A stretch of 64,000 nt of DNA from Mycolicibacterium aubagnense (lineage in GTDB: Bacteria > Actinomycetota > Actinomycetes > Mycobacteriales > Mycobacteriaceae): assembly GCF_010730955.1 (NCBI RefSeq), contig NZ_AP022577.1, positions 3,906,001 through 3,970,000 of the forward strand, read 5' to 3'. Of this stretch, positions 25,347 through 33,492 are shown one piece after another. The first letter of the stretch is position 1. Every line of letters begins with the position of its first letter. A model generated the notes under the pieces. That model was not told the DNA's origin. It made no database searches and saw only the letters and a list, made by a program, of their open reading frames with translations. A program made the translations under genes and the position numbers.

Positions 25347-26430
25347 ATCGACCTGGGTTCGCGGCGACCGCGCGGTGCAGCGTCGGCCGGTTGGCGCGGT
25401 AGGCCTCGACCACGGGCGCCAGTTCGTGCGGGCTGGCTCCGTGCATGATCACCGAGTGCACGCCCAGATCATACTGGCGGGCAATAGTTTTCGCGCAGTC
25501 CTGCGGTGAGCCCTTGGCGACGGCGTCCAGCCATTCGGTCGGGATGAGCTCCGCGATCCGTTGCAGCGTCTCCAACGACGCACTGGCGTCGATGGGTCCT
25601 GCGGTGGCTGCATCGGTGAACAGTTCGGACTGCCGGATGCGGTCCCACGTGGCCCGATCCCAGCCGTTGGCCGAGACCAGCACGTCGGGGTAGGCCTGCA
25701 GGTAGGTCGCCAGCCGGCCGACCCCGCGCCGGATCTGGTCGTCCTCGGACAGCGCATCGGGGACGGTCGCCAGGCACGCCCAGATGCGGACGCTGTCCGG
25801 GTCCCTGCCCGCCTTCTCGGCGCCCCGGCGCACTGCGGCCACAGAATTCGTCGTCGCCTCGTCGGAGAAAAAGGTATGCAGCACAACGAAGTCCGCGATC
25901 TCGCCGGCCAACTGCATGGTCTTCGGGCCGACAGCCACCAAGCCGATCGGCGGTCCGTCCGCCAGGCCGCTGACGTGGCGCAGCATTGGCCATTTCCCGG
26001 CCGGGCCGTCGTGATCGAGGATCATCTCGCCGGCCCAGAGGCGACGCAGGATGCCGAAAAAGTCGCGCAGCCGTGCTTCGGTCACCACCGGCAGCCCGAT
26101 CGCCTGCCAGTACGGCCCCATGCCGCGGCCGAACGCCATGGCGAACCGGCCTTCGGTCAGCGCGTGCATCGTCGACCCGATGGTCGCCGTGACGGTGGGG
26201 TGCCGGGTGTGGTGATTGGTCGACGGGGCGATACCCAGAGTCGTGCTGGCACCCGCCACCGCACCGCTGAGCACGCCGGCGTCCTTCACGGTGAAGCGCT
26301 CACCGATGTGGCACGAGCCCAACCCGAGCGCTTCGGCGTCCCGGGCCTCGGGCAGCACCACCCGCGCGTCGGCGGGATGCCGAGTGACGGCGTAGTAGCC
26401 GAGCTCGTTGAGCTGGTCCTGCGTGCTCAT
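25339..26430 (-). CDS. F420-dependent LLM-class oxidoreductase
   Basis: 363 aa. A luciferase-like TIM-barrel: GYYAVTRHPADARVVLPEAR, GSCHIGERF, GIAPSTNHHTRHPTVTATIG and GRFAMAFGRGMGPYW are typical of mycobacterial F420 enzymes. It probably uses reduced F420 or FMN to act on an unknown lipid or xenobiotic. First gene of a two-gene operon with a TetR regulator, preceded by a plausible SigA-type promoter. Confidence 0.8.
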   Translation of the reverse strand: MSTQDQLNELGYYAVTRHPADARVVLPEARDAEALGLGSCHIGERFTVKDAGVLSGAVAGASTTLGIAPSTNHHTRHPTVTATIGSTMHALTEGRFAMAFGRGMGPYWQAIGLPVVTEARLRDFFGILRRLWAGEMILDHDGPAGKWPMLRHVSGLADGPPIGLVAVGPKTMQLAGEIADFVVLHTFFSDEATTNSVAAVRRGAEKAGRDPDSVRIWACLATVPDALSEDDQIRRGVGRLATYLQAYPDVLVSANGWDRATWDRIRQSELFTDAATAGPIDASASLETLQRIAELIPTEWLDAVAKGSPQDCAKTIARQYDLGVHSVIMHGASPHELAPVVEAYRANRPTLHRAVAANPGRFV

Positions 26431-26458
26431 GGGCGCCTTTCGTCAGAGACGCTTAGCA

Positions 26459-26486
26459 CTGTTAATCAAATCGGATGAATTGTCAA
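26459..26486 (-). promoter_or_regulatory. Putative SigA-type promoter of the LLM-TetR operon
   Basis: On the minus strand TTGACA (26486-26481) is followed after 16 nt by TAACAG (26464-26459), about 30 nt ahead of the LLM start codon at 26430. The -35 matches consensus exactly; the -10 is weaker. The spacer is AT-rich for this genome. Confidence 0.45.
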
Positions 26487-26495
26487 TGAAGGTTC

Positions 26496-26774
26496 TCAAT
26501 AACTTGGGTTCGGCGCATCTGCCGAAATGCCCGTCGCGTCGATGCTGGGGAACCGGGCATGCAAGCGCTCGATCAGGAACCTCGCCTCATCGAGGTCCTG
26601 GCGGAGCTCGCGGGCGCGCCGCCGCATTGACCGCGCCCGCTCCGACCAAGCCGTCGCGTCAGGCAGGGATTCCACCCGGGACAACTTGGACGCCAGGTCC
26701 CACGCATGTCTACGCAGCTCTGCGCGCAGCGCCCGAGCTTGTGCCACGTCGGCATTTTCAGTCACGCCGCACAT
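26496..26774 (-). CDS. Small helical hypothetical protein
   Basis: 92 aa (or 89 aa from a GTG three codons in, MTENADVAQ). The sequence is highly charged and predicted to be nearly all helix (ALRAELRRHAWDLASKLSRV; RRRARELRQDLDEARFLIER), consistent with a short coiled coil. No recognised domain. It lies upstream of the LLM operon with a 65-nt gap; no strong ribosome site is seen, so the start is uncertain. Confidence 0.45.
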   Translation of the reverse strand: MCGVTENADVAQARALRAELRRHAWDLASKLSRVESLPDATAWSERARSMRRRARELRQDLDEARFLIERLHARFPSIDATGISADAPNPSY

Positions 26775-26833
26775 ATTTACACCACCGTAGATTGGTGGGG
26801 CGGTATTTGATTAGTTTGGCTTCGAAACGTGGC

Positions 26834-26931
26834 CTACAGCTCGCGGATCACCCGTGCCGGTGAGCCGACGGGGAGGACGCGCGGCGGGAGGTCGCGCGTG
26901 ACGATGGAACCGGCGCCGACGACGGTGTGCG
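26834..26931 (-). pseudogene. Relic of a hexapeptide-repeat acetyltransferase (C-terminal end only)
   Basis: The last ~30 codons before a TAG read TVVGAGSIVTRDLPPRVLPV then GSPARVIREL, the classic C-terminus of maltose/galactoside O-acetyltransferases (left-handed beta-helix family). Upstream in this frame the sequence has no further hexapeptide repeats, so the rest of the gene (~150 residues) is missing. Probably the footprint of a deletion. Confidence 0.7.
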
Positions 26932-27005
26932 TGCGCCGATGGTCGTCGGGTATCCGTAGCTGCACTGGCCGTGAACCTTCTTGACACCCGCTGCGTGTAA
27001 TTGGC

Positions 27006-27254
27006 ATGAGCATCATCGACTTCCGCCGCCGGCGCTCCGCAACGCCGACCTTCGTGGTGGTCGACCGTCTGCACGGCCGGCGTGCCGAAGAGGTGCCGGG
27101 GGAACGGATTGCCGCGACGGTGTCGAACTGGCTCGCCGAACTGGGTGTGGAGACGCCGCTGATCGATGCGCTGGAATCGGCTGCACAGAACCAGGATTGG
27201 CCGACCGTCTACGCTCTTGGGGAGCGGTTGTCGGTCGACGTCATGGTTGCGTAG
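27006..27254 (+). CDS. Small hypothetical protein
   Basis: 82 aa from ATG 27006 (MSIIDFRRRRSATPTFVVVD). Basic N-terminus, a beta-hydrophobic stretch, then a helical acidic C-terminal half (WLAELGVETPLIDALESAAQ; YALGERLSVDVMVA). No known domain. It is divergent from the acetyltransferase relic and converges with the PPOX-family gene (22-nt gap). Confidence 0.45.
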   Translation: MSIIDFRRRRSATPTFVVVDRLHGRRAEEVPGERIAATVSNWLAELGVETPLIDALESAAQNQDWPTVYALGERLSVDVMVA

Positions 27255-27276
27255 CCGAAACTGTAAGCGCTGCTTG

Positions 27277-27822
27277 TCAATCCAGCGCGAGCTTCGTCGG
27301 CGCACCGTCGATACTCGAGAGGTTCTTCTGCTGCCAGTACTCGGCGACGCCCTCTGGCCCTTTCTTCTCGCCCCAGGTGTCGAGGAGGACGCGCTCCGAC
27401 TCGAGCGACATGAGGGGGACGCCGAAGCCGCACGAGGTCTGGACGAGGTCGACGGTCACGTCATAGATTTGACGTGCGCTGATGTGGGGTGGGAACTGGC
27501 TGTAGAGCTCCGCCCAATCCGCGTCACCAGGCGCGACCTCGCGGGCGGTGCCGTAGAGCCGCAGGATGAGGGGCTCGCGGTCGAACGAACAGAACATCAG
27601 CGTCATCCGCGGGTTGTCGAGCAGGTGTGCCGAGGTCTCGTTGCCGCTGCCGGTGAGGTTCAGCCAGGCCACGCGGTTCGGCCCGAGAACGCGCAGAGAG
27701 TCCAAGCCCTTCGGGGACAGGTTCACCCGGCCGTCGCGCGCTGCCGTGGCCACGAAGTACATGCTCTGCGCGGCAATGAAGGTGCGGAACCTGTCAGTGA
27801 TCTCGGGGAACTGCTTGGCCAT
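27277..27822 (-). CDS. Pyridoxamine 5'-phosphate oxidase-family flavin/F420 protein
   Basis: 181 aa. The split-barrel fold of the PPOX superfamily is recognisable: MYFVATAARDGRVNLSPKG, VAWLNLTGSGNETSAHLLDN, MTLMFCSFDREPLILRLYG. This subfamily (SPKG motif) binds FMN or F420 and is usually annotated only as pyridoxamine-phosphate-oxidase-like. The cofactor choice cannot be decided here. Stands alone, divergent from the acyl-CoA dehydrogenase gene. Confidence 0.8.
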   Translation of the reverse strand: MAKQFPEITDRFRTFIAAQSMYFVATAARDGRVNLSPKGLDSLRVLGPNRVAWLNLTGSGNETSAHLLDNPRMTLMFCSFDREPLILRLYGTAREVAPGDADWAELYSQFPPHISARQIYDVTVDLVQTSCGFGVPLMSLESERVLLDTWGEKKGPEGVAEYWQQKNLSSIDGAPTKLALD

Positions 27823-27969
27823 ACGGGCATGCTTGCACGGTGGTGAGGGGAGGGTCGAGCAAGTTTTCAGATGCCGGGACGGCGGGGCGCCGGCGACAAT
27901 GCGAAACGGCGGTCACGTGGTCGTCTGCGCGCTAGATTCGGTGCCAAATCCGGACCGAAGAAGGTGCCC

Positions 27970-29703
27970 ATGCCGAACTCTCGCCGACTCTTGCTCAACC
28001 CGAACGAATTCGACCCCGAGCAATTCGATCCGGAGACCCGGCGCCAGTTGCGCGCGTTGATCGCCTGGTTCGAGGAGCGCGGCAAGGTCCGATTGCTGCA
28101 GGACGACCTGGACGCGACCTGGGTCACCGACTTTCTCGACTTCATCAAGCGCGAGCGCGTTTTCGCGACGTTCCTGACGCCGTCGGAGTTCGCCGACGGC
28201 GACCCGAACAAGCGCTGGGACACGTCGCGCAATGCCGTGCTGAGCGAGATCCTCGGCTTCTACGGGCTGGCGTACTGGTACGCCGAGCAGGTCACCATCC
28301 TCGGCCTCGGCCCGATCTGGCAGAGCGACAACATCAAGGCCAAAGAGCGGGCCGCCGCCCAGCTCGAAGCGGGCGGTGTCATGGCGTTCGCGCTGTCCGA
28401 ACGCGAACATGGCGCCGACATCTACAACACCGACATGCTGCTGACGCCCACGTCCGACGAGGGCGTGGTGTTCCGGGCATCGGGGGAGAAGTACTACATC
28501 GGGAACGGCAACGTGGCGGGCATGGTGTCGGTGTTCTCGCGGCGCACCGACGTCGACGGGCCCGACGGCTACGTGTGGTTCGTCGCGGACAGCGGTCACC
28601 CGAACTACCAACTGATCGACAACGTGGTGCACGGCCAGATGTTCGTCAGCACGTTCCGGCTCAACGACTACCCGGTGCATCAGGAGGACATTCTGTGCAC
28701 GGGACCCGAGGCGTTCTCGGCGGCGCTGAACACCGTCAACGTCGGCAAGTTCAATTTGTGCAGTGGCTCGATCGGGATGTGTGAGCACGCGTTCTACGAG
28801 GCGATCACCCACGCGAACAATCGAATTCTCTACGGCAACCCGGTCACCGACTTTCCGCATGTGCGCGCCTCGTTCGTCGACGTCTATGCCCGGTTGGTCG
28901 CGATGAAGCTGTTCAGCGATCGCGCCATCGACTACTTCCGCACTGCGAGCCTCGACGACCGCCGGTACTTGCTGTTCAACCCGGTGACCAAATCCAAGGT
29001 CACCTCCGAGGGTGAGCGAGTTGTTACCTTATTGTGGGATGTGCTGGCCGCCAAAGGTTTTGAGAAGAACACGTACTTCAGCGAGGTGAGCCGCCTGATC
29101 GGCGCGCTGCCCCGGCTGGAGGGCACGGTGCACGTGAACGTCGCGCAAATCCTGAAGTTCATGCCGAATTACATGTTCAACCCGGCGAGCTACCCGCAGA
29201 TCGGCACCCGCGACGACGCGGCCGACGACGTGTTCTTCTGGGCGCAGGGGCCGGCGCGCGGTGCGTCCAAAGTGCAGTTCGCGGACTGGGCGCCGGTGTA
29301 CGAGCGCAACCTCACGGTGCCGAACGTGGCCCGGTTCTACGAACAGGTGTTGGCGTTCAAGGACTTACTCGTGAAGGCGGCACCCGACGCCGACCAGCAA
29401 CGCGACCTCGACTTCGTTCTGGTTATCGGGCACCTGTTCACCCTGGTCGTCTACGGTCAGTTGATCCTCGAACAGGCCGAACTGACCGGGCTCGACCGCG
29501 ACTTGCTGGACCAGATCTTCGACGTCCAGATCCGCGACTTCTCGTCGTATGCGGTTGCGCTGCACGGCAAGCCGAGTTCGACGGTGGCGCAACAGGAGTG
29601 GGCCTTGTCGGCGATCCGAAAGCCCGTTGCCGATGCGGGCCGCTTCGATCGGGTCTGGGAACAGGTGGCGTCCTATGACGGGGTTTACGAGATGCGGCCG
29701 TAG
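27970..29703 (+). CDS. Large acyl-CoA dehydrogenase family protein
   Basis: 577 aa from the ATG preceded by AGAAGG (MPNSRRLLLNPNEFDPEQFD). It is longer than the usual ~380-aa FadE. Typical elements: GGVMAFALSEREHGADIYNT (flavin-domain loop), FRASGEKYYIGNGNVAGMVS and a C-terminal helical bundle including LVVYGQLILEQAEL. It likely oxidises an unusual acyl-CoA or acyl substrate with FAD, passing electrons to ETF and ultimately to EtfD, which is encoded at 45340-48315. Confidence 0.82.
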   Translation: MPNSRRLLLNPNEFDPEQFDPETRRQLRALIAWFEERGKVRLLQDDLDATWVTDFLDFIKRERVFATFLTPSEFADGDPNKRWDTSRNAVLSEILGFYGLAYWYAEQVTILGLGPIWQSDNIKAKERAAAQLEAGGVMAFALSEREHGADIYNTDMLLTPTSDEGVVFRASGEKYYIGNGNVAGMVSVFSRRTDVDGPDGYVWFVADSGHPNYQLIDNVVHGQMFVSTFRLNDYPVHQEDILCTGPEAFSAALNTVNVGKFNLCSGSIGMCEHAFYEAITHANNRILYGNPVTDFPHVRASFVDVYARLVAMKLFSDRAIDYFRTASLDDRRYLLFNPVTKSKVTSEGERVVTLLWDVLAAKGFEKNTYFSEVSRLIGALPRLEGTVHVNVAQILKFMPNYMFNPASYPQIGTRDDAADDVFFWAQGPARGASKVQFADWAPVYERNLTVPNVARFYEQVLAFKDLLVKAAPDADQQRDLDFVLVIGHLFTLVVYGQLILEQAELTGLDRDLLDQIFDVQIRDFSSYAVALHGKPSSTVAQQEWALSAIRKPVADAGRFDRVWEQVASYDGVYEMRP

Positions 29704-29709
29704 TGGCGA

Positions 29710-31173
29710 TCAAGGTAGGGGACGGAACACCGGCAGCGCCCGGTACCGCACGCTGAAACTGGCTTCGCACAGCGCCTCACCGACTTCACCGTCATGGGCC
29801 ACGGTTGTTGGCCCGTCGACGGAGACAAAGCGGAACTCGGGTACCTGCAACTCGTGATAGAGCGGGCTGCGTTCGAGCCGGCCCAACGCGACGGCCGTCG
29901 CGATGCGCAGCCGGCTGAACCGCCGGCCCGTCTCCAGGATCTGCACGTCGATCAGCCCGTCGTCCAGACGGGGCCGCACCGACGGGGCGAACCCGGACGG
30001 GAGGTATGTCGAATTGCCCAGGAAGAAGAGCTCCGTCTGAAGTGTCTTGTCGTCGTAGCGGATTCGCACCGGAGCTTCCCGGCGCAGCATCAGATAGAGC
30101 GCGCACATACCGGCCAGGCGCTTGCCCATCCGGCGTTCCAGTTTCTCGCGCATCCGCACGTAGTTCGGGTAGGCGCCGATGCTGGCGGTGTTGATCACCA
30201 TGCGTTCCTCGTTGAGGCACACCAGGTCGACGTAGGCCGCGGTACCTTCCGTGATCGCCTCGACGGTCCGAGCGACCGAATCGCAGCCGATGTCCTTGGC
30301 GAAGTGGTTGAACGTGCCGCCGGGGAAGACCGCGAGTGGGACGCCCTTCTCGACGGCGATGCCCGCCGCGCACGCCACCGTGCCGTCGCCGCCACCCACC
30401 GCGAGTACCTCGGTACGTGCCGCGGTTTCCCGCAGCACGGTCTGGATATCATCATCGTCGTAGAGCTCGATGATCTCCATGTGTGGCAACGCTTTTCGGG
30501 CTTCATCGACGATCCGCTTGCCTGTGCCATCGCCGGACGCCGGGTTGATCACGAGAGCCACACCGGCACCGTCCGGTCGGGGCTCGGTGTGGAACCGCAG
30601 CGGCTCGGACTTTGGCGGCCTGGCAGCGGGGACGGTGGGGACGACGCGGGCGCCCAGGACTGCGATGGCGGCACCGATGCCGAATCCGGCGAACACGTCA
30701 CCGGGGTAGTGCGCCCCGGTGGCGACCCGCGACAAGCCCACCAGGCCGGCGAGCAGGGCCAGCGGCAGGCCGGCCGCTGGGGACTCCAGGCCGACGCCCA
30801 CCGCGAACGCCGCGGCGCTGGCCGAGTGGCCCGACGGCAGGGAATTCGAGGTGGGGACGCGCTTCGTCTGCCGGATGAGCGGTATCAGACTGCGGTCCGG
30901 CCGTGGCCGCCGCCAGATCCGTTTGGCCAGCTGGTTGGTCACGAGGCTCGTCACCGCGAGACTGAGGACGCCGCGCGCCGCGCCCCGCCGCACCGACTGG
31001 CTGCCCAGCGCACCCATGGCGGCGGCGATGGCGAACCACAACTTGGAATGGTCCGCGGCCCTGGTCAGCCGGGGCATCGTGGTGTCCAACAGTGGACTCG
31101 GTGACTCGGCTATGGCTTCGAAGACCTCACGGTCCAACGTGCCCAGGCCTTTACCGATCGCGCGCAGGTCCAT
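29710..31173 (-). CDS. Bifunctional PAP2 phosphatase / diacylglycerol-kinase-like lipid kinase
   Basis: 487 aa from ATG 31173 (a GTG six codons earlier is possible). Residues ~1-180: membrane PAP2 domain with KRIWRRPRP (KX6RP), LPSGHSASAAAF (PSGH) and SRVATGAHYPGDV (SRX5HX3D). Residues ~200-487: soluble DAGK_cat domain with VALVINPASGDGTGK, VLAVGGGDGTVACAAG and AVFPGGTFNHFAKDIGCD. The fusion couples removal and addition of lipid phosphate, perhaps for phosphatidic acid or polyprenyl lipid recycling. It converges with the acyl-CoA dehydrogenase gene with a 6-nt gap. Confidence 0.88.
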   Translation of the reverse strand: MDLRAIGKGLGTLDREVFEAIAESPSPLLDTTMPRLTRAADHSKLWFAIAAAMGALGSQSVRRGAARGVLSLAVTSLVTNQLAKRIWRRPRPDRSLIPLIRQTKRVPTSNSLPSGHSASAAAFAVGVGLESPAAGLPLALLAGLVGLSRVATGAHYPGDVFAGFGIGAAIAVLGARVVPTVPAARPPKSEPLRFHTEPRPDGAGVALVINPASGDGTGKRIVDEARKALPHMEIIELYDDDDIQTVLRETAARTEVLAVGGGDGTVACAAGIAVEKGVPLAVFPGGTFNHFAKDIGCDSVARTVEAITEGTAAYVDLVCLNEERMVINTASIGAYPNYVRMREKLERRMGKRLAGMCALYLMLRREAPVRIRYDDKTLQTELFFLGNSTYLPSGFAPSVRPRLDDGLIDVQILETGRRFSRLRIATAVALGRLERSPLYHELQVPEFRFVSVDGPTTVAHDGEVGEALCEASFSVRYRALPVFRPLP

Positions 31174-31212
31174 GGGGCCCAAAGTATCCACTGTGAGGGG
31201 TATTCAATCTTT

Positions 31213-31255
31213 GTGGAGCCGATGACGGGAATCGAACCCGCGTTTTCGGCTTGGG
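31213..31255 (-). other. Attachment-site copy of the tRNA-Gly 3' half
   Basis: This 43-nt block differs at only two positions from 32591-32633, the 3' half of the tRNA-Gly gene from the anticodon to the CCA end. It lacks the 5' half, so it is not a tRNA gene. A duplicated tRNA 3' end flanking foreign-looking DNA is the hallmark of site-specific integration (attL/attR pair). Confidence 0.75.
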
Positions 31256-31382
31256 TCCTACGTGGATGCCGGGGCTTGTGATTGTTCGTTAATGTGTTGT
31301 GCCACCATAAAACTGGTATATCCGGCCGCGGCCGGGTGGGTCCACTACGCGTCACCGACGTTCTTACGGCGAGTATCGCGGC

Positions 31383-31667
31383 CTAGCCGAATGGTCCCCA
31401 CTGTGCGACTCCGCCGTGATGTGAACAGGTGCCCGAGTGGTTCATGCTGTGTGAGTAAGACCCGTCCCGACAAATCGCGGTTACGCCCGGCGGGATCGCG
31501 CCGCCGGTTGTGGTCGGCGGCGTCGGGTCTTGTACGCATACACCGCTCACGTTCAGGTAGTCGCCGCCGGGGCATGCGTTTGCGATCGGCGCGGCAGCGA
31601 GCGGGATACCGGACAATGCGAGCGCCAAAACGTATGCGTACAGCGGCAAAGGACGCATGGCACGCAT
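31383..31667 (-). CDS. Secreted DUF3761 protein
   Basis: 94 aa (an ATG at 31658 would shorten it by 3). Signal peptide LPLYAYVLALALSGIPLAAA, then a Cys-containing mature chain. The end CRDGSYSHSMNHSGTCSHHG is the DUF3761 signature (CxDGxYS, H, SGTCSxHGGV). DUF3761 proteins are small and secreted, common in mycobacteria and their phages; function unknown. It starts 6 nt after the stop of the DUF732 gene, so the two are co-transcribed. Confidence 0.72.
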   Translation of the reverse strand: MRAMRPLPLYAYVLALALSGIPLAAAPIANACPGGDYLNVSGVCVQDPTPPTTTGGAIPPGVTAICRDGSYSHSMNHSGTCSHHGGVAQWGPFG

Positions 31668-31673
31668 CGGGGA

Positions 31674-31973
31674 TTAGAACGGTGACTTGGTGGGGCAGTA
31701 AGCCCGCATTCCGTCCGTCATCACGTAGCCAGCCTGGGCTGGCGACAATCCTCGGGCTTCAATTCCCAGCATCAATCCGACTACGCCCGGCGTCCCATAG
31801 GTGTCACACGCAGCGTGGGCGTCAGCGATCAATTGCCCGGCATCGGCGTCCGCAGGAATGCCACGGGCGGCCAGCGCCGCAAGATACTTCGCGTCCGGGC
31901 CGTCGTCAGCAGATGCCATCGGCGCCCACACGAATCCCACTATCGCCGCAGCGGTGATTATCCGAGTGAACAT
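31674..31973 (-). CDS. Secreted DUF732 protein
   Basis: 99 aa. Signal peptide MFTRIITAAAIVGFVWAPMASA, mature start DDGPDAKYLAALAARGIP as in DUF732 family proteins, with a Cys pair (ADAHAACDTYG and RAYCPTKSPF) likely forming a disulfide. These are small exported helical proteins of unknown function in actinobacteria. Operon with the DUF3761 gene. Confidence 0.75.
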   Translation of the reverse strand: MFTRIITAAAIVGFVWAPMASADDGPDAKYLAALAARGIPADADAGQLIADAHAACDTYGTPGVVGLMLGIEARGLSPAQAGYVMTDGMRAYCPTKSPF

Positions 31974-32127
31974 ATCCGGAGGCTACAACCGGATTACGTC
32001 CCAAGCCGACGCTTTCAGCAATCGGATTGACGCACGCAGCAATATTTGCGCCGTTTTTGCCCCGGCTGATCGAACACGGCGATACCTTCGAACTACTTAG
32101 TTTTCCTCTACGGGTGAGGGGTTTGCT

Positions 32128-32433
32128 ATGAGATGTGTGGCATTTCTGATGGCATCCGTGCTGGCGGCTGCGACTGTGGTCCCGGCCCGCGCGGACGACG
32201 GCACGCAGGACGAGGCTTTTCTACTCACCTTGCAGAACTACCGAATCCACATGAGTCGAGACGAAGCATTCGCGCTGGGAGCCTCGGTATGCGTCGTGAT
32301 GGATGAAGGCGCAAATCTGGAGTCGGTCGGCGTGCAGTTGATGAAGATGCACCCCGACTGGACGTTGGACGATGCGGGGCACTTCGCTGGGGCGGCAATC
32401 CAGAGGTACTGCCCTAGTCACATGCCAGCGTGA
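32128..32433 (+). CDS. Secreted DUF732 protein (second copy)
   Basis: 101 aa. Signal peptide MRCVAFLMASVLAAATVVPA cleaved near ARA-DDG, then QDEAFLLTLQNYRIHMSRDE and two conserved Cys (ALGASVCVVMDEG and IQRYCPSHMPA). It is diverged from the neighbour at 31674 and lies on the opposite strand, sharing a ~154-nt spacer. Part of the tRNA-Gly island cargo. Confidence 0.72.
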   Translation: MRCVAFLMASVLAAATVVPARADDGTQDEAFLLTLQNYRIHMSRDEAFALGASVCVVMDEGANLESVGVQLMKMHPDWTLDDAGHFAGAAIQRYCPSHMPA

Positions 32434-32591
32434 GGCCACATATGCCCGAGTGCGGGGGACATACAGCTTGTTGCTGAGTGCAGGCAAATACACGGCGGGC
32501 TGGCTGCAGGCGCATATACGGTAAGTGCGGTATTGAGACCCAAATTGGCCGCCGCCGGTAGGCCGAAAAAATGCTCAGAAATGCAAGTTCG

Positions 32592-32665
32592 TGGAGCCGA
32601 TGACGGGAATCGAACCCGCGTATTCAGCTTGGGAAGCTGATGTTCTGCCATTGAACTACATCGGC
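32592..32665 (-). tRNA. tRNA-Gly (anticodon CCC)
   Basis: Full cloverleaf on the minus strand: acceptor GCCGATG pairs with CATCGGC, anticodon arm TCAGC-TTCCCAA-GCTGA gives anticodon CCC, and the T arm holds TTCGATT. The CCA end is encoded. 74 nt. Its 3' half is duplicated at 31213-31255. Confidence 0.93.
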
Positions 32666-32710
32666 ATGGTGCCGCTGCAGGATATCAAGCCGGACCGATA
32701 GGCTCCCCAC

Positions 32711-33280
32711 GTGCTCCTCTCTGACCGCGATCTCCGGGCCGAAATCGGTGCTGGACGCCTCGGCATCGACCCGTTCGATGACGCCATGGTGCAGCCCTCC
32801 AGCGTCGACGTCCGCCTGGACAGCCTGTTCCGGGTGTTCAACAACACTCGCTACACGCACATCGACCCAGCGCAGCAGCAGGACGAGCTGACCACGCTGG
32901 TCGAGCCCGACGAAGGCGAGCCCTTCGTCCTTCATCCCGGCGAATTCGTGCTGGGCTCGACACTCGAAACCTGCACGCTCCCAGATGATTTGGCGGGTCG
33001 ACTCGAAGGCAAGAGTTCATTGGGCCGGCTGGGCCTGCTGACGCACTCGACCGCGGGCTTCATCGACCCCGGCTTCTCCGGGCACATCACGCTGGAGCTG
33101 TCGAACGTCGCCAACCTGCCGATCACCCTGTGGCCCGGCATGAAGATCGGCCAGCTGTGCCTGCTCCGCCTGACCAGCCCGGCCGAGCACCCCTACGGCA
33201 GCGACAAGGTCGGCTCCAAGTACCAGGGCCAGCGCGGACCGACGCCCTCGCGCTCCTACCTCAACTTCGCCAAGCCCTGA
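32711..33280 (+). CDS. dcd: dCTP deaminase
   Basis: 189 aa from a GTG ([20 protein letters not shown]). Nearly the same as M. tuberculosis Dcd: [20 protein letters not shown] contains the nucleotide-binding Ser/Arg and the catalytic region, and it ends [16 protein letters not shown]. Actinobacterial enzymes of this type convert dCTP directly to dUMP (deaminase plus dUTPase activity), supplying dTMP synthesis and keeping dUTP low. Starts 46 nt from the tRNA-Gly gene, divergently. Confidence 0.94.
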   Translation: MLLSDRDLRAEIGAGRLGIDPFDDAMVQPSSVDVRLDSLFRVFNNTRYTHIDPAQQQDELTTLVEPDEGEPFVLHPGEFVLGSTLETCTLPDDLAGRLEGKSSLGRLGLLTHSTAGFIDPGFSGHITLELSNVANLPITLWPGMKIGQLCLLRLTSPAEHPYGSDKVGSKYQGQRGPTPSRSYLNFAKP

Positions 33281-33303
33281 CCCGGCTCGTTGCGCCAGGT
33301 GTT

Positions 33304-33478
33304 CAGGGTCAACGCTCCTGGGCGTCTTGCTGCCGTTGACGCTGTAACGAGGGCGCCCGCTACCCGCACTTTTGTGCCCCCGGTACAGGGTCAACGCTCC
33401 CGGGCGGCCCACTGCCGTTGACCCTGAACCTAGGGCACTCACTACTCGCACTTCTGCGCCCTGACTACAGGCTCAACG
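33304..33478. repeat. 82-nt tandem repeat containing long hairpins
   Basis: Two full units and the start of a third occur with an exact 82-nt period (CAGGGTCAACG at 33304 and 33386, CAGGCTCAACG at 33468). Each full unit contains an inverted repeat, CAGGGTCAACG and CGTTGACCCTG (one mismatch in the first unit), with a 19-nt loop. It fills the spacer between the convergent dcd and sodC genes. Confidence 0.85.
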
Positions 33479-33492
33479 CAAACCCCACAGCA

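Larger units (their letters stand above)
31213..32665. mobile_element. Small tRNA-Gly-bounded genomic island (remnant)
   Basis: About 1.4 kb lies between the two 43-nt tRNA-Gly repeats. It holds one DUF3761 gene and two DUF732 genes for small secreted proteins, plus AT-richer non-coding stretches. No integrase or phage gene remains, so if it is an integrated element it has been reduced to cargo. It separates the PAP2-kinase gene from dcd. Confidence 0.55.

Noticed and set aside
31213..31260. Second tRNA-Gly gene
   Set aside because: Only the 3' half is present; the acceptor 5' strand and D arm are missing, so it is an attachment-site remnant.
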